NCBI RefSeq assembly: GCF_900141875.1
Contig: NZ_FQZE01000006.1
Coordinates: 1 to 64,000 of the forward strand
DNA: 64,000 nucleotides
Source of the DNA: Tangfeifania diversioriginum
GTDB lineage: Bacteria > Bacteroidota > Bacteroidia > Bacteroidales > Prolixibacteraceae
Direction of reading: 5' to 3'
The notes below the pieces were generated by a model. The model ran no database searches and was not told the origin of the DNA. It saw only the letters and a list, made by a program, of their open reading frames with translations. The position numbers and the translations under genes are program-made. This document shows positions 34,663-45,200 of this stretch, one piece after another; the stretch's first letter is position 1; every line of letters starts with the position of its first letter.

Positions 34663-36429
34663 CTATTTCACGAAAGCTTTGACCACCATGATTTTTTTAC
34701 CCAATTCATTTATAATTTTATAGGAACAGGAAGCGGCCGGCACAACAAAGGTTTCGAAATAATTGAACCGCTGCTGTACGCCATTTTGAGTTTCCACAAT
34801 TATACTTTTCCCTTCCACCAGGCTCAGTACGTGGCATTTGTTTTCAGTTCGAATTTCTACTTCAGTTTCCAGATGAATCCGGTGAACATCGTACAAATGT
34901 TTTTCGTGAGTAGGAAGATGAAACAGCTGCCAGTCGTTACCTGAATCAATCAGTACTGGCTTGGCTACCAGTTTATTAGTTACGTAAGATCCTTTCCTCT
35001 CGAAACAGAGGTTTTCCATTCCCCGCTGTATGTTCAGCGGACGCGGTTTACCGTCCAGGTCGGGTCGCAACCAGTCGTACATTTTAAAGGTAAAAATATA
35101 AGGCGTGGAGCTGATTTCCAACACCAGGTTGTTAATGCCCGAGCCGTGAATGGTTCCAGGGGGAATCAGGAATAAATCGTGTTTTTTTGCAGGAAGTTTC
35201 TGCACAAATTTTTCAATGTTTACTTCGGTATTGTTTTCGAAACTTTCAGTAAGCGTTTTTTCAAACTCTTTCGGGGCGATATCTTCCTGAAAACCGAGGT
35301 AAACACTGGCATTACCTTTTGAGTCCAAAATATAATAGGTTTCTTCCTGGGTAAAATTTTCGTTGAAGTGTTTTTTTGTGTATTCCTTGTGCGGATGGCA
35401 CTGAGTGGAAAGATTGCCTCCGTCAAACGTATCGAGAAAATCGAAACGAATGGGAAACTCCATGCCGAACTGTTCATAAGCATCACCCAAAACCGCCTGC
35501 GCTTCCTGAAACATGAGTGCATCAAATGATATCTCAATCAGGTTACCTGAACTTTCGAAAACCAGTCCGTTTTCCGGGACAATCAGCTCGAACGACCAGG
35601 CATAATTCGGCACATCTTTGTTCAGGCCGTCAATGTTTTGCAGTATCCAGTTTCCTCCCCAGGCACCAGGTTCAAACCACGGGCGCACGCGAAAAACATT
35701 CTGGCTGAGTGTTTTCAGACCGTTCCTCAAATCCTTGCCTTTTATCCAGGTGATTTCCTCCGGCCGCTGACCGTCAACCAAGATATCAATAATCGGGAGA
35801 ACCTGTTTCTTGTGCTGGTTTAAAACGGGCCAGTCCACAAAATAGTAACGTTTATACATCGGTTTGATGTCATTCGGTTTTGAGGCGCCCAGGTTGGTTG
35901 CTGCTTTCGCTCTCGCCCTGAACTGCAGCTCGTTTTTGGGTAAATCGATATACACCAGTAGCCCGTCAACACCCGTTAATAGTGCGCCAACTCCATAAAT
36001 GATATTTAAATCGGTAGATTCATCCAAAACCAACGATTTCAGTTTCTCCTGCTGAAAAAAATCAACAAGGTTCAGCGTGGTTCGTGTTCCAAACAGCAGG
36101 TCTTTTCCTCCCACAAAAGGGGCAATCAATTTATCAGTTTCTGCCTCCGGTTTCAAAGCAGCGGCGGTATTAATCCAATGAACTTTCAATTTTTTCCGAT
36201 CGAAATATTTTTGCAGGTTTTCTCTGAAATCTTCGAAAAACACGCCAACGAAACCGTCAATTAAAATTGTACGGTGCTGTGCTAATTCTTCAGCTAATCC
36301 CTCAAATCCTTTTTCTATTTTCCCGTCGTCCAGTAAATGTGTGGGGTAAATGTCGTACTTTCCTTTTTTGTTTTTTGTTTTAATGGAAGGCATTAAAAAC
36401 TGGCTGCTGTATCTCCAATTGTTCTTCAT
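34663..36429 (-). CDS. manA-like: Class I mannose-6-phosphate isomerase with degenerate kinase-like N-domain
   Basis: A 588-residue cytosolic protein. Residues about 1-210 resemble a P-loop kinase fold, but the nucleotide loop reads [11 protein letters not shown], without the GxGKS needed for ATP. The rest is a type I phosphomannose isomerase: [25 protein letters not shown] with the zinc-binding residues near 370, and [11 protein letters not shown] near 430. It would convert mannose 6-phosphate to fructose 6-phosphate. The start overlaps the stop of the upstream glycosidase by 4 bp (ATGA). It is the last gene of the long mannosidase operon and, with the ROK kinase at 41276-42205, forms the usual route for mannose. 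Confidence 0.85.
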   Translation of the reverse strand: MKNNWRYSSQFLMPSIKTKNKKGKYDIYPTHLLDDGKIEKGFEGLAEELAQHRTILIDGFVGVFFEDFRENLQKYFDRKKLKVHWINTAAALKPEAETDKLIAPFVGGKDLLFGTRTTLNLVDFFQQEKLKSLVLDESTDLNIIYGVGALLTGVDGLLVYIDLPKNELQFRARAKAATNLGASKPNDIKPMYKRYYFVDWPVLNQHKKQVLPIIDILVDGQRPEEITWIKGKDLRNGLKTLSQNVFRVRPWFEPGAWGGNWILQNIDGLNKDVPNYAWSFELIVPENGLVFESSGNLIEISFDALMFQEAQAVLGDAYEQFGMEFPIRFDFLDTFDGGNLSTQCHPHKEYTKKHFNENFTQEETYYILDSKGNASVYLGFQEDIAPKEFEKTLTESFENNTEVNIEKFVQKLPAKKHDLFLIPPGTIHGSGINNLVLEISSTPYIFTFKMYDWLRPDLDGKPRPLNIQRGMENLCFERKGSYVTNKLVAKPVLIDSGNDWQLFHLPTHEKHLYDVHRIHLETEVEIRTENKCHVLSLVEGKSIIVETQNGVQQRFNYFETFVVPAASCSYKIINELGKKIMVVKAFVK

Positions 36430-37718
36430 TGTTGATTATTTTCTTTTGTAAATTTTTCAAACAGTTGAATGGCTTTCCACAGCACACCTGCCGAACCGCG
36501 GAATGTGCCTGAGCCTTTGGGTTCGTTGTTTACGGTGTACCATTCAAAAAAACCATCGTTGTCCTTCACCCTTTTTACCATGGGTTGCATGTGTTCGTAA
36601 GCTTCCACTGCAAAATCGTTTTTAATGAGTTGCTGAATCATGCGACCGCCAAACCAGGTCCAGTCGCCGCCATTTTGATAACCGTACGGGTACATGCCTT
36701 CGTTTTTGAAAAATCCCTCGGGATAGGGCGGGTACATGGTCAGTCCGATAGAGCCGGCACCGGAAAGTTTTACATTTTCAGCCATTTTTTCTACGGAGGT
36801 TTTTATTTCGTTTTTGGAAAGTAATCCGGCTTCGATGGCTACTGCCGTTCCACCGTGGTAATAAATTTCGTTTTCGTTAAAATCATCGGGGAAAGGCGAA
36901 CCATCAAGGTAAATGTGCGGGATGAATTTTTGGTTGGTTTCGTCCCACAGGTGTTTCCGGCAGTTGTTGAAAATCTGTTGATGCACCGGCTGCCATTTTT
37001 CTTTCTGTTCCGGCAGCAGTTCCATCAGGTTTTCAAGGGCAATCAGGAACATGGCATTGTCATAAATGTCGATGGCGTAGTGGGTGTCGTCGGTGAGGTA
37101 AACGCCCCAATCATGTTCGGGTTGAACGTCGCCCCAGTCGGCAGTGGTAGCGCCCCACAGCAATCCGTACTGCTCGTTGTGCCGATGGTTCATCAGAAAA
37201 TCCATGGACCATTCCAGTCGCTCTGCCACGGTTTTTTCGCCCGCTTTTTCATTTAGAATGGAATTATCGCCTGTGGCCTGCACATATTTGTAAACCGACT
37301 GCACCAGCGACGATTCCTGGTCGGTTTCCACGGTGTTTTTGTGCCCGGCATAACGCGGTTCCAGTTCAGAATAAATGTAATCGTACCCACCACCGGCTTT
37401 TTCGGCCGGAATAAATCCATCGATGATGTTGCCGTCGTCGCCCTGCATCCTGAAAAATACCATCAGATTTTCTTTCAGTACATGGTTTTCAAAAACCTCT
37501 GCCGAAAGTTCGATAAAGGTGTTGTAATCGCGAATCCACACTTCGCCGTATCCGTCACCGGCATTAAATCCGGTCTTCACAACTTCCAGCGCTTTTTCTT
37601 TAACGAATTCGAAATATTCATTGGTTTGAATTTGTTTCATGAGGTTTTCGTTTTGGTCAGGTTGCGATGCACAAGCGAGGAGTCCGGCTGCGATGCCAAT
37701 AAAAAATAGCTTATTCAT
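36426..37718 (-). CDS. (alpha/alpha)6-barrel glycoside hydrolase lipoprotein (GH63/GH125-like)
   Basis: About 430 residues from the ATG at 37718, which gives the lipoprotein signal [16 protein letters not shown]; the open frame reaches back ten more codons but these are not signal-like. The toroid motifs are [64 protein letters not shown] and [13 protein letters not shown], the last with an Asp near residue 360 as in GH63/GH37-type enzymes. I do not see the standard GH125 blocks, so exo-alpha-1,6-mannosidase is not claimed. Context says it removes a capping or linking sugar from mannose-rich chains. It follows the GH92 gene at 37739 by 20 bp. Confidence 0.65.
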   Translation of the reverse strand: MNKLFFIGIAAGLLACASQPDQNENLMKQIQTNEYFEFVKEKALEVVKTGFNAGDGYGEVWIRDYNTFIELSAEVFENHVLKENLMVFFRMQGDDGNIIDGFIPAEKAGGGYDYIYSELEPRYAGHKNTVETDQESSLVQSVYKYVQATGDNSILNEKAGEKTVAERLEWSMDFLMNHRHNEQYGLLWGATTADWGDVQPEHDWGVYLTDDTHYAIDIYDNAMFLIALENLMELLPEQKEKWQPVHQQIFNNCRKHLWDETNQKFIPHIYLDGSPFPDDFNENEIYYHGGTAVAIEAGLLSKNEIKTSVEKMAENVKLSGAGSIGLTMYPPYPEGFFKNEGMYPYGYQNGGDWTWFGGRMIQQLIKNDFAVEAYEHMQPMVKRVKDNDGFFEWYTVNNEPKGSGTFRGSAGVLWKAIQLFEKFTKENNQQ

Positions 37719-37738
37719 ATGGTTTAAATTTATTTTAG

Positions 37739-40117
37739 TTATTCCCATTCATCACTCATTAATGGCGGTGGAGTGTTTATGCCCCAATTTTCATTTGGAA
37801 TCGAATCCATTTCAAAAACCAGCGTGCCACCTTGCATCAGTTTTTCCCTTTTCAACCAGGAGTTTTCGATGGTTTCACCATTAAATTTCAGGTTTCTGAC
37901 ATAATAATTTTCCGGGCTGTTATTTTCGGTTTCGATAATGAGCCGGTGATTTGATTCCTCAGAAAGTTGAATGGACACTTTTTCAAACAGCGGACTGCCA
38001 AATTGAAATGTAGGTTCGGCATTGGCATGTCCCTGCACATCGAAAAGTCCGAGGGAAGCCATAACATACCACGCGCCTAACTGGCCCTGGTCTTCATCCT
38101 GTCCGAAACCATACCCGTGGAGTGGTTCGGTGCCGTAAAACTCGTTGCAAATGGTGCGGGTCCATTTTTGGGTGAGCCACGGTTTGCCGGAGTAGTTAAA
38201 CAGCCACGACTGGTGTAAACAGGGTTGGTTGCCCTGATTGTAAAGCATTTCAACGCCGGAAAAACTATGGATTTCCTGTCCTCCGCCAAACAACGATTTT
38301 CTGCTTTCTTCAAAGGTATTTTCCAAGCGTTCGTTAAACAGTTCTTTTCCAATATTTTTCATCAGGCCGGCAATGTCGTGCGGCACAAACCAGGTAAACT
38401 GATAAGCGTTTCCTTCCTGAAATCCGTCCCAGGCTTTCATGGGGTCAAAATCTTTTATGAACTCGCCATCCGGTAGCTTTGGCCGGATAAATCTGGTTTC
38501 CGCATCAAAAAGATTTTTCCAGTAACCGGCCTGCTCCATCAGTTTGTGGTAATCTTCTTCGTTGCCTCTTTTTTTCGCCATCTGCGCCACAGCGAACGAG
38601 CTGAAAGCATATTCCAGCGTGTGTGATGCGCCGAAATTAAACGCCCAGCCGTTGGAAATGATGGTATCCTGATAAGGCACAAAACCGTTGTTCACAAAGT
38701 AATGCAGGTCGTATTTACCGTTTCCCAGATTTCTGCCCCTGGATTCCAGCTCGTTTTTCACCGCAGCTTCGTAACCGGTTTCCCAGTCAAAATCGCGAAA
38801 ACCGCAGTTGTAAGCCGAAGCAATGAGCAGTCCCTGAAAGTTTGTTTGCACACCGTTGGTGTAAACTCCGCCTGCCACGCCGTCGTGCAGCCAGCCGGTT
38901 TCCTTGTAGAAATCGATGTTCGACTGCAAATACTGCTGGAAATATTTGGGATAGGCCATTGCCCACAACTGACTGAGGTTCCAGAATCCGCCCCACATAC
39001 CGTCGGTGTTGATGTGGTTGTACCGTGGTTTCCCGTTTTTATCCAGCGGAATTTGGCCGATTCCATCGCTGTTCAGCTTGTATTGTCCGTTCACATCGCT
39101 GGCAATTCCACGGCCAAGGAGTACGTGGTACAGGCCGGTGTAAAATTTTGTTTTGTTTTCTTCATTGCTGTCTTCCACCCGGATTCTCCCGAGCATCTCG
39201 TTCCACTGGCGGGAAGCATTCTGGTGAACTTCGTCGAATGTTTTGCAGGTTGCTTCGGTTTCCATGTTCAGCTTTGCATTTTCAATGCTGGTGTAGGAAA
39301 GGCCCACCTGCATCTCCACCACTTCGTTTTCTGCGGTTTCAAAGGTGACAAAAATGCCGTTCCGCACTCCTTTGGTCGTGGAATTGTTCGGCTGAACATC
39401 CTCGTCAACAAAGGTTCCCACTGAAGAAGGTTCTTTACTAAGTTGAGCCACAAAATACATTTTTACGTAATTCCCCGGATCGCAGAATTTGGCGTACTCG
39501 GGATAAGTTTCCACGTAGCCTTCTATTTCGTTATTGTTTACCAGTTGGGCAAACGCTTCAATTACATCGGAGCTTTCGCCCTGTTTGTGGCCAATGTCGA
39601 AAATCAGCCGCGATTCTTTTGATTCAGGAAAAGTATAGCGATGAAATCCCACCCGGTCGGTTGCTGTGAGTTCGGCATTTATGTTGTAATCTTTTAGAAT
39701 AACCGAATAATAACCCGGTTCTGAATGTTCATCTTTTTTTTCGAAACGCGAACGATAGCCTTCATCGGGATTTTCAAGCGTACCGGGAACGGTTTTCAAC
39801 GGGCCGGTGGCTGGCATTACTACCACGCCACCAATCTGGAATTCATGAAAATGGCCGAATCCTTCAATGGACGTGTGCCGGTCGTCGTAACCGCCGGGCA
39901 GCCAGCTTCCCAAGCTCTCCCAGGCATTGGTGTGAGGCGCCAGTTTTGCCATTCCAAACGGAAGTGCTGCCGGCGTATAAAAAAACCACCGTCCATGAAC
40001 GGAGCCAATTTGTGGATCGACATATTGAACGGCATTGAAAGTGGGATTATATTCCGGTTCCTTGATACATGATATCAGCAGGAAGATTCCAATGATGAAG
40101 ATTCCGATTTTATGCAT
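37739..40117 (-). CDS. GH92 alpha-mannosidase lipoprotein
   Basis: 792 residues from the ATG at 40117 (MHKIGIFIIGIFLLISC, a clean lipoprotein signal; the 37 codons before it are rejected). N-terminal sandwich: YVDPQIGSVHGRWFFYTPAA then LPFGMAKLAPHTN. The (alpha/alpha)6 domain has DGMWGGFWNLSQLWAM, the catalytic-acid block EGNAYQFTWFVPHD (Glu near 560) and GQDEDQGQLGAWYVMASLG (Asp residues of the calcium/base site). GH92 enzymes are calcium-dependent inverting exo-alpha-mannosidases. The start sequence differs from the common GHTYPG form, so its linkage preference may be unusual. It is one base from the MFS transporter stop. Confidence 0.9.
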   Translation of the reverse strand: MHKIGIFIIGIFLLISCIKEPEYNPTFNAVQYVDPQIGSVHGRWFFYTPAALPFGMAKLAPHTNAWESLGSWLPGGYDDRHTSIEGFGHFHEFQIGGVVVMPATGPLKTVPGTLENPDEGYRSRFEKKDEHSEPGYYSVILKDYNINAELTATDRVGFHRYTFPESKESRLIFDIGHKQGESSDVIEAFAQLVNNNEIEGYVETYPEYAKFCDPGNYVKMYFVAQLSKEPSSVGTFVDEDVQPNNSTTKGVRNGIFVTFETAENEVVEMQVGLSYTSIENAKLNMETEATCKTFDEVHQNASRQWNEMLGRIRVEDSNEENKTKFYTGLYHVLLGRGIASDVNGQYKLNSDGIGQIPLDKNGKPRYNHINTDGMWGGFWNLSQLWAMAYPKYFQQYLQSNIDFYKETGWLHDGVAGGVYTNGVQTNFQGLLIASAYNCGFRDFDWETGYEAAVKNELESRGRNLGNGKYDLHYFVNNGFVPYQDTIISNGWAFNFGASHTLEYAFSSFAVAQMAKKRGNEEDYHKLMEQAGYWKNLFDAETRFIRPKLPDGEFIKDFDPMKAWDGFQEGNAYQFTWFVPHDIAGLMKNIGKELFNERLENTFEESRKSLFGGGQEIHSFSGVEMLYNQGNQPCLHQSWLFNYSGKPWLTQKWTRTICNEFYGTEPLHGYGFGQDEDQGQLGAWYVMASLGLFDVQGHANAEPTFQFGSPLFEKVSIQLSEESNHRLIIETENNSPENYYVRNLKFNGETIENSWLKREKLMQGGTLVFEMDSIPNENWGINTPPPLMSDEWE

Positions 40118-40118
40118 A

Positions 40119-41273
40119 TTAAACCTTTTTGTATGAATATATTGAAATAAATAGCAAATATATTGCACAAAAAACAAAAACATACATTCCTGTAGTAATA
40201 TTGAACAAGTCTGAAATACCTCCCACAATAGGTGGAATTATTGCCCCTCCGGAAACGGCCATAATCATGAGGCCTGAGATTTCATTTGCCCGGGTGGGAT
40301 ATTTTTTTACGGTCAAGGTAAAAATCAGAGGAAAAATGTTGGAAGCAGTCAACCCAATTAGAAATATAAGAGATTGTGCCGCCAAAGGTGTAGGAGAGAA
40401 GATAAAAAGCAGTGTTGTTACAAGGGTTGCCGTTGCCGATCCGATTAAAAATTTAGTGGGTGAAAACCGTACCAGCAAGAGGGCACCCAGGAATGTTCCC
40501 AACATTTTGCCGAAAAAATAGAGGCTCCGGCCTTGTTGGGCAGATTCGGCGTTCATTTCCATTTTCAACAATAAAAATTGTCCCGAGGTGGCATTAATTC
40601 CAACATCGAGGCCAACAACAAAAAAAATGCCTAAAACCATTAAAGCAATGTAACCAACTCCCAGCAGTTTAAGGGAAGAAGCCAAAGTGGCTTTTTGTTC
40701 GCTGACCAGTGATTCGGTAATTTTGGTAAAGTGAAGCCAGCCAGCTGACAGAAGCGAAACCAGACCGAAAGACAGAAGAACTAGTTTCCAATCGCCAAAA
40801 TGTAAGGCGAAATAGGTAGCCATGTATGGGGCAATCATGGAACCAATGGACTTTACAAATTGGGAAAAACTCAAGAAACTGGATGTCCTCGCAGGTGGAA
40901 CGACATCGATAAGCAGCGGGTTTGCTGAAACTTGAATGATGGTGTTCCCAATACCAAGGAGTCCGAACCCAATCATCACCGTTAAGAAAGAATAGACGAA
41001 AAACGGAAGAAAAAGGCCCACTGCAGTGAGAAGGATTCCGATATTGAGCATATTTCGTTTTCCAATTCGGTCTTGTAACAGGCCAGTGGGGACAGACAAA
41101 AGGAAAAACCAGGCAAATACCGCCAGTGGAATGAGCTGAGATAAAGTATTGTTCAATCCAAAATCTGCTTTAACATTATCAACGCTAATTCCAACGAGAT
41201 CGCAGGCGCTCATTACAAAAAAAGAGAGTAAAACCGGGGTGACGAATGCAACGGATATTGTTTTTTTGTTCAT
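40119..41273 (-). CDS. FucP-like MFS sugar transporter
   Basis: A 384-residue inner-membrane transporter with about 12 hydrophobic segments and the FucP/GluP family pattern: SFFVMSACDLVGISV in helix 1, GLLQDRIGKRNML after helix 2, GLLGIGNTIIQVSANPLL in helix 4 and NIFPLIFTLTVKKYP in the second half. FucP-like carriers import free sugars with protons. It lies between the GH92 gene and the ROK kinase with 1-2 bp spacing, so its substrate is very probably mannose released in the periplasm. It is the only carrier in the right-hand operon within this window. Confidence 0.9.
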   Translation of the reverse strand: MNKKTISVAFVTPVLLSFFVMSACDLVGISVDNVKADFGLNNTLSQLIPLAVFAWFFLLSVPTGLLQDRIGKRNMLNIGILLTAVGLFLPFFVYSFLTVMIGFGLLGIGNTIIQVSANPLLIDVVPPARTSSFLSFSQFVKSIGSMIAPYMATYFALHFGDWKLVLLSFGLVSLLSAGWLHFTKITESLVSEQKATLASSLKLLGVGYIALMVLGIFFVVGLDVGINATSGQFLLLKMEMNAESAQQGRSLYFFGKMLGTFLGALLLVRFSPTKFLIGSATATLVTTLLFIFSPTPLAAQSLIFLIGLTASNIFPLIFTLTVKKYPTRANEISGLMIMAVSGGAIIPPIVGGISDLFNITTGMYVFVFCAIYLLFISIYSYKKV

Positions 41274-41275
41274 AG

Positions 41276-42205
41276 TCAGATGATTTTAGTTTTTATTAAT
41301 TTCGAATAAAATGTATTGTCGCATAATTTGGCACTGCCGAAAAGTGCTGCATTTTCTTCCATTTCTGAAGGACAAATGGTTGGGTTTACATTGGTGTTTC
41401 TGAGTTGAGCCTCCATTTCAGTTTTAAAGAGCGGAAAGCTTTTGGAGATGTTTCCTCCCAGAACCAGGCAGTTGGCATCGAATTGTTTAACCCATGGTAC
41501 CAGAAATTCACCAAGGTTTTGGCCAAATTCCCTGAACAGTTCAACATCAACAGCTTCATTATGGGCTTTTTCTGCCAGCTCTTTTACCCCATGGATTTTC
41601 TTTCCTGTTTTTTCGAAATACGTTTTCAGAAACCAGCGCGTGGAAAAATAATCGTCGGCAATAGAATTTTTAAACGGGATATGGTACAAAAATCCGTCCT
41701 CAGGGATTCCTTCCTTTCCTGCAACTGGAAATTTATTTTTTATAAAGGTGGTTCCAAAACCGGTTCCCATAGTGAGAGCAATTATCCGGTGATAATTCGA
41801 CGCTTCACCCAACCAGGCTTCTCCAATGGCAAAACATGCGGCATCGTTCAGAAACCTGACCGGAAAATCTGCAGGTAAGTTCATCCTGTTTTGAATTTCT
41901 TCCCGGATATTCACGCCGTACAGTTTTTCGAATTTCCGAACTCCTTCGAACCAGGCAATGCCGTTTTGGTAATCAAACGGGCCCGGCATGGCGAAACCGA
42001 TTCCTGAAAGCGAAGGAAGGTTTTGATTTTTTGTGGTCAGCCGTATGGCAGCAATCCATTGGTCCAGTATTTCGTTTTTCGAAGCCCGGCTATTCACGGC
42101 AATCCTGTGCCGGGTATGTACAACCGGTTTGCTGGTTTCCAGGTTAAAAAGCTGGCAAGTAATGTGGCTGCCGCCAATATCGGCACCCAAAGCTATTCTG
42201 TTCAT
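41276..42205 (-). CDS. ROK-family sugar kinase, probable mannokinase, without the zinc motif
   Basis: 309 residues from the ATG at 42205 (MNRIALGADIGGSHITC), chosen because it starts directly with the phosphate-binding DIGGS; the frame opens ten codons earlier but overlaps the preceding gene more. ALTMGTGFGTTFI and NCLVLGGNISKSF are the second phosphate and adenosine motifs. The usual ROK zinc-binding CxCGxxGC segment is absent; the region after the sugar site reads EDGFLYHIPFKNS. FLNDAACFAIGEAW holds the catalytic Asp. Phosphorylation of mannose to mannose 6-phosphate is inferred from the carrier on one side and the phosphomannose isomerase in the same operon. Confidence 0.85.
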   Translation of the reverse strand: MNRIALGADIGGSHITCQLFNLETSKPVVHTRHRIAVNSRASKNEILDQWIAAIRLTTKNQNLPSLSGIGFAMPGPFDYQNGIAWFEGVRKFEKLYGVNIREEIQNRMNLPADFPVRFLNDAACFAIGEAWLGEASNYHRIIALTMGTGFGTTFIKNKFPVAGKEGIPEDGFLYHIPFKNSIADDYFSTRWFLKTYFEKTGKKIHGVKELAEKAHNEAVDVELFREFGQNLGEFLVPWVKQFDANCLVLGGNISKSFPLFKTEMEAQLRNTNVNPTICPSEMEENAALFGSAKLCDNTFYSKLIKTKII

Positions 42206-42219
42206 TTGCTGTTCCTGAT

Positions 42220-45200
42220 TTATTGAATGCCCCATTTTTTGTTGGGCTCAGGTCCCATAATTAATTCAAGTTTTCCGCCTTTAAGCAGTTCGCTGGCCGG
42301 GAATTTAAAACTATTCAACACTTCTCCGTTCAACCTGGCTGATTGTATGTATTTGTTTATCCGTGAAGTATTTTGGGCCTCTATGATAAATTTTTCCCCG
42401 CGGCCGTATTGTTGGCCAAGGTTAATTTCAACGTTGGAGAATAAAGGGCTCCCGATTTCATAAACCGGTTCAACGCTGGTTCCTCCGTCGGTTTGAAAAA
42501 GACCGAGTGCAGCCATAATGAACCAGGCACTCATTTGCCCCTGGTCTTCGTCGCCCAGGTAAGCATTGGCAAGGCCATATCCGTAATACCGCTGGGTAAT
42601 GGCACGGCTCCATTTTTGGGTGAGCCATGGTTTTCCCACCCAGTTAAACAGAAAAGCAAAGTGCATAGATTGTTGATTTCCCTGCATTACCGGATAATCC
42701 CAGTACTGGTCGTTGGGCGCGTTAAACCGCCATTTGTTACTTTCATTGAATCCCCAGTCGATCCGTTCCACAAACCGTTCTTTACCAATGGCTTCAGCAA
42801 GTGCCGGCACGTCCTGTGGTACAAAAAAAGTAAGCTGCCAGGCGTTGCCTTCCACGTAGTGATGATTTCTTCCTGACTGGTACGGGTCAAAATCGGGTAG
42901 CCATTCACCAGCGGAGTTTTTCATGCGGGCATAACCGGATTCGGGGTCGATGGCGTTTCTCCAATAGTACCCCCGTTCCATAAAAGTCTGGTAGTCTGAT
43001 TCCTTTCCCAAAGCTTTGGCAAACTGTGCTACGGTCCAGTCATCAAATGCATATTCCAAAGTATTTGAAAAACGGCCTTTGTCGTGCGGCACATATTTGT
43101 ATTTCAGGTAAGGCAGCAGGTCGCGGTTTCCGGCAAATCCTCCGCCCACTTTTTGTGCCGGTGTGGTTTGCATTTTTTTTACAGCTTCAAATGCTTTTTC
43201 TGCATCAAAATCACGGATTCCCATCTGGTAGGCACCAACAATAAGCGGAATTTCGTGTTCGGCAACCATAACCGGAATGTATTCCATTCCTGCCGGGCCT
43301 TTGGCCAGCGAGCCTCCGGCGTCGTACATGGCCAGTTGTGAGTTTACCCAGCGGCTGCTCCATTCGGGCGTTACCAGGTTCCAGAACTGGTTGAGGTTCC
43401 AAAAAGTATTCCAGAACGCGTCGCAGCCCAGTGCAGGTGATTCCGGGTCAGCCAGTTGCCTGATTTTTTCATCGGCATCTACCCATTTCCCGTCCACATC
43501 GCTGAAGATATTCCGACTGCATAAAGCGCGGTACATGTTGGTGTAAAATCTTCGTTTTTCGCGTTGGTCATTTGTAGATATGTGGACGCGTTGAAGCAGG
43601 TGGTTCCAAGTATCGACATTATACTGCCGTACCGCTTCAAAATCCCATCCAAATGGCTGACTGATTTCGGTTTCCAGGTTTTTCGCTGCATTTTCGATAC
43701 TTACATAGGAAATTCCTGTACGAACCAGAACTACCGGGTTGCTGCCGGTATCAAATTCGAACCACGCTCCGGCATCTTCCGGATTTTCTTGCTGGAGTAT
43801 ATTGCTTCCGGTTATTGTTCCTTCTTCGGTCCAAAAACCGAAGCTTTTTAACGGCTGGTCGAACTCTAGTACAAAGTGTACAATATATTCCTGTGAAACC
43901 CCGCCCGACCAGGTGTTGGGTGAAATCTGGCTGCTGAAACCTTCCACCCGGTTATCCGATACTTTTTTAATTTGAACTTTTTGCAGCTTGTACCGGTATT
44001 CTGCCGGAATCTGCAAATCAACCAAAATGCGTGAATTTGGCCGGTCCTGCGGAAAAGTGTAACGCTGAAATCCGCAACGGGTTGTGGATGTTAATTCAGC
44101 TAAAATATTGTAATCGGTTAGTTCTGCTTTGTAATAACCGATGGACGCTTCTTCGGTTTCGGTGTTCAGGCGGGAGCGGTATCCTTCGTCGGGCCGTTTT
44201 TCGTCACCAACAATTGTACCCAGCGGTCCGTTGGTGGGCATCAGAAGCAATCCCGCCATAGTCCATTCATGAATGTGGCTGAATCCTCCAATGGTTTCGA
44301 AAATGGGATCGTAGCCGGCTTGCCACCCGCTGTTTTGGTTGTCGGGACTCAGTTTTACCATACTGAAGGGCATCCACGGGCCGGGAGCAATCATCCACCG
44401 CGAATGAGCTGTTCCCATTTTGGTATCCACATAATCGGCCGGAGTAACCGTCTTTTGTTGTTCGCGTTGGATTTTACCTTTTTCCAGTGTTTTCCCGTCA
44501 GCCTTAATTTCATAGCTGCTTTTTACGGAAGTTAAAACTGCCGGCATGGGAGCTTCATAAACATATCTGCCGGTTTCAATAGTTTCAGAAAGAATAATTT
44601 CCCCATCCAGATAAACCTCGAGAAGGGGGAGTCCGTTCAGGTGTTCGACATCCACCAAAAGTGGCTGCATATTCCCCCCAGGAGTCTCTGTTTCATAATC
44701 TGCCGGTTCAACGTTACGGATAAAAAGTTGTTTGTTTTCTTTGAGTTTCGATTTGGCCGGACCTTCCAGTCTTATTTGGTCAAACATTAACCAGGAACCT
44801 TGCAGGGTAGTCAGGCTAATTTCGTTTCCTCCCATGTTAAGCAGATCCGAATCGAATGGGATTTTAATGGTATATTCAGCTGAATCCGGATTTTTACCTG
44901 CCGGCAAGTCAGTTCCTGTTCCGACAGGAAGGAAATTTTTCCACGACTTTCCGTTGATGCTGATTTTAAAAACGGGTGGATTGTTTTTATTGTAGCTTAG
45001 AATGTCAACCACCAAAGTACACTCCGCATTTTTGGGGATTTTTTTCAGTGAAAACAGGATGTTCAAAGTATGCGACCGCCAGCCTGCCGTTCCCGAAGTG
45101 CCACCAAATTCATCGGAGGGACCGGGCAAAACGTAAGGCCAGTCGTTTTTTTCGTCAGACGTCCCGATTAAATAAAAACCATCTTCCCATCCGAAATCTT

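Noticed and set aside
36426-37718. GH125 exo-alpha-1,6-mannosidase assignment
   Set aside because: Context favours it, but the usual GH125 blocks such as WLRDSA are not seen; only the broader (alpha/alpha)6 class is supported.
38702-39424. 240-codon plus-strand open frame
   Set aside because: It is antisense to the GH92 gene at 37739-40117 and has no start context, signal or domain of its own.
40118-40228. Longer N-terminus for the GH92 at 37739
   Set aside because: It would overlap the MFS gene by over 100 bp and place extra hydrophobic residues before a complete lipoprotein signal starting at 40117.
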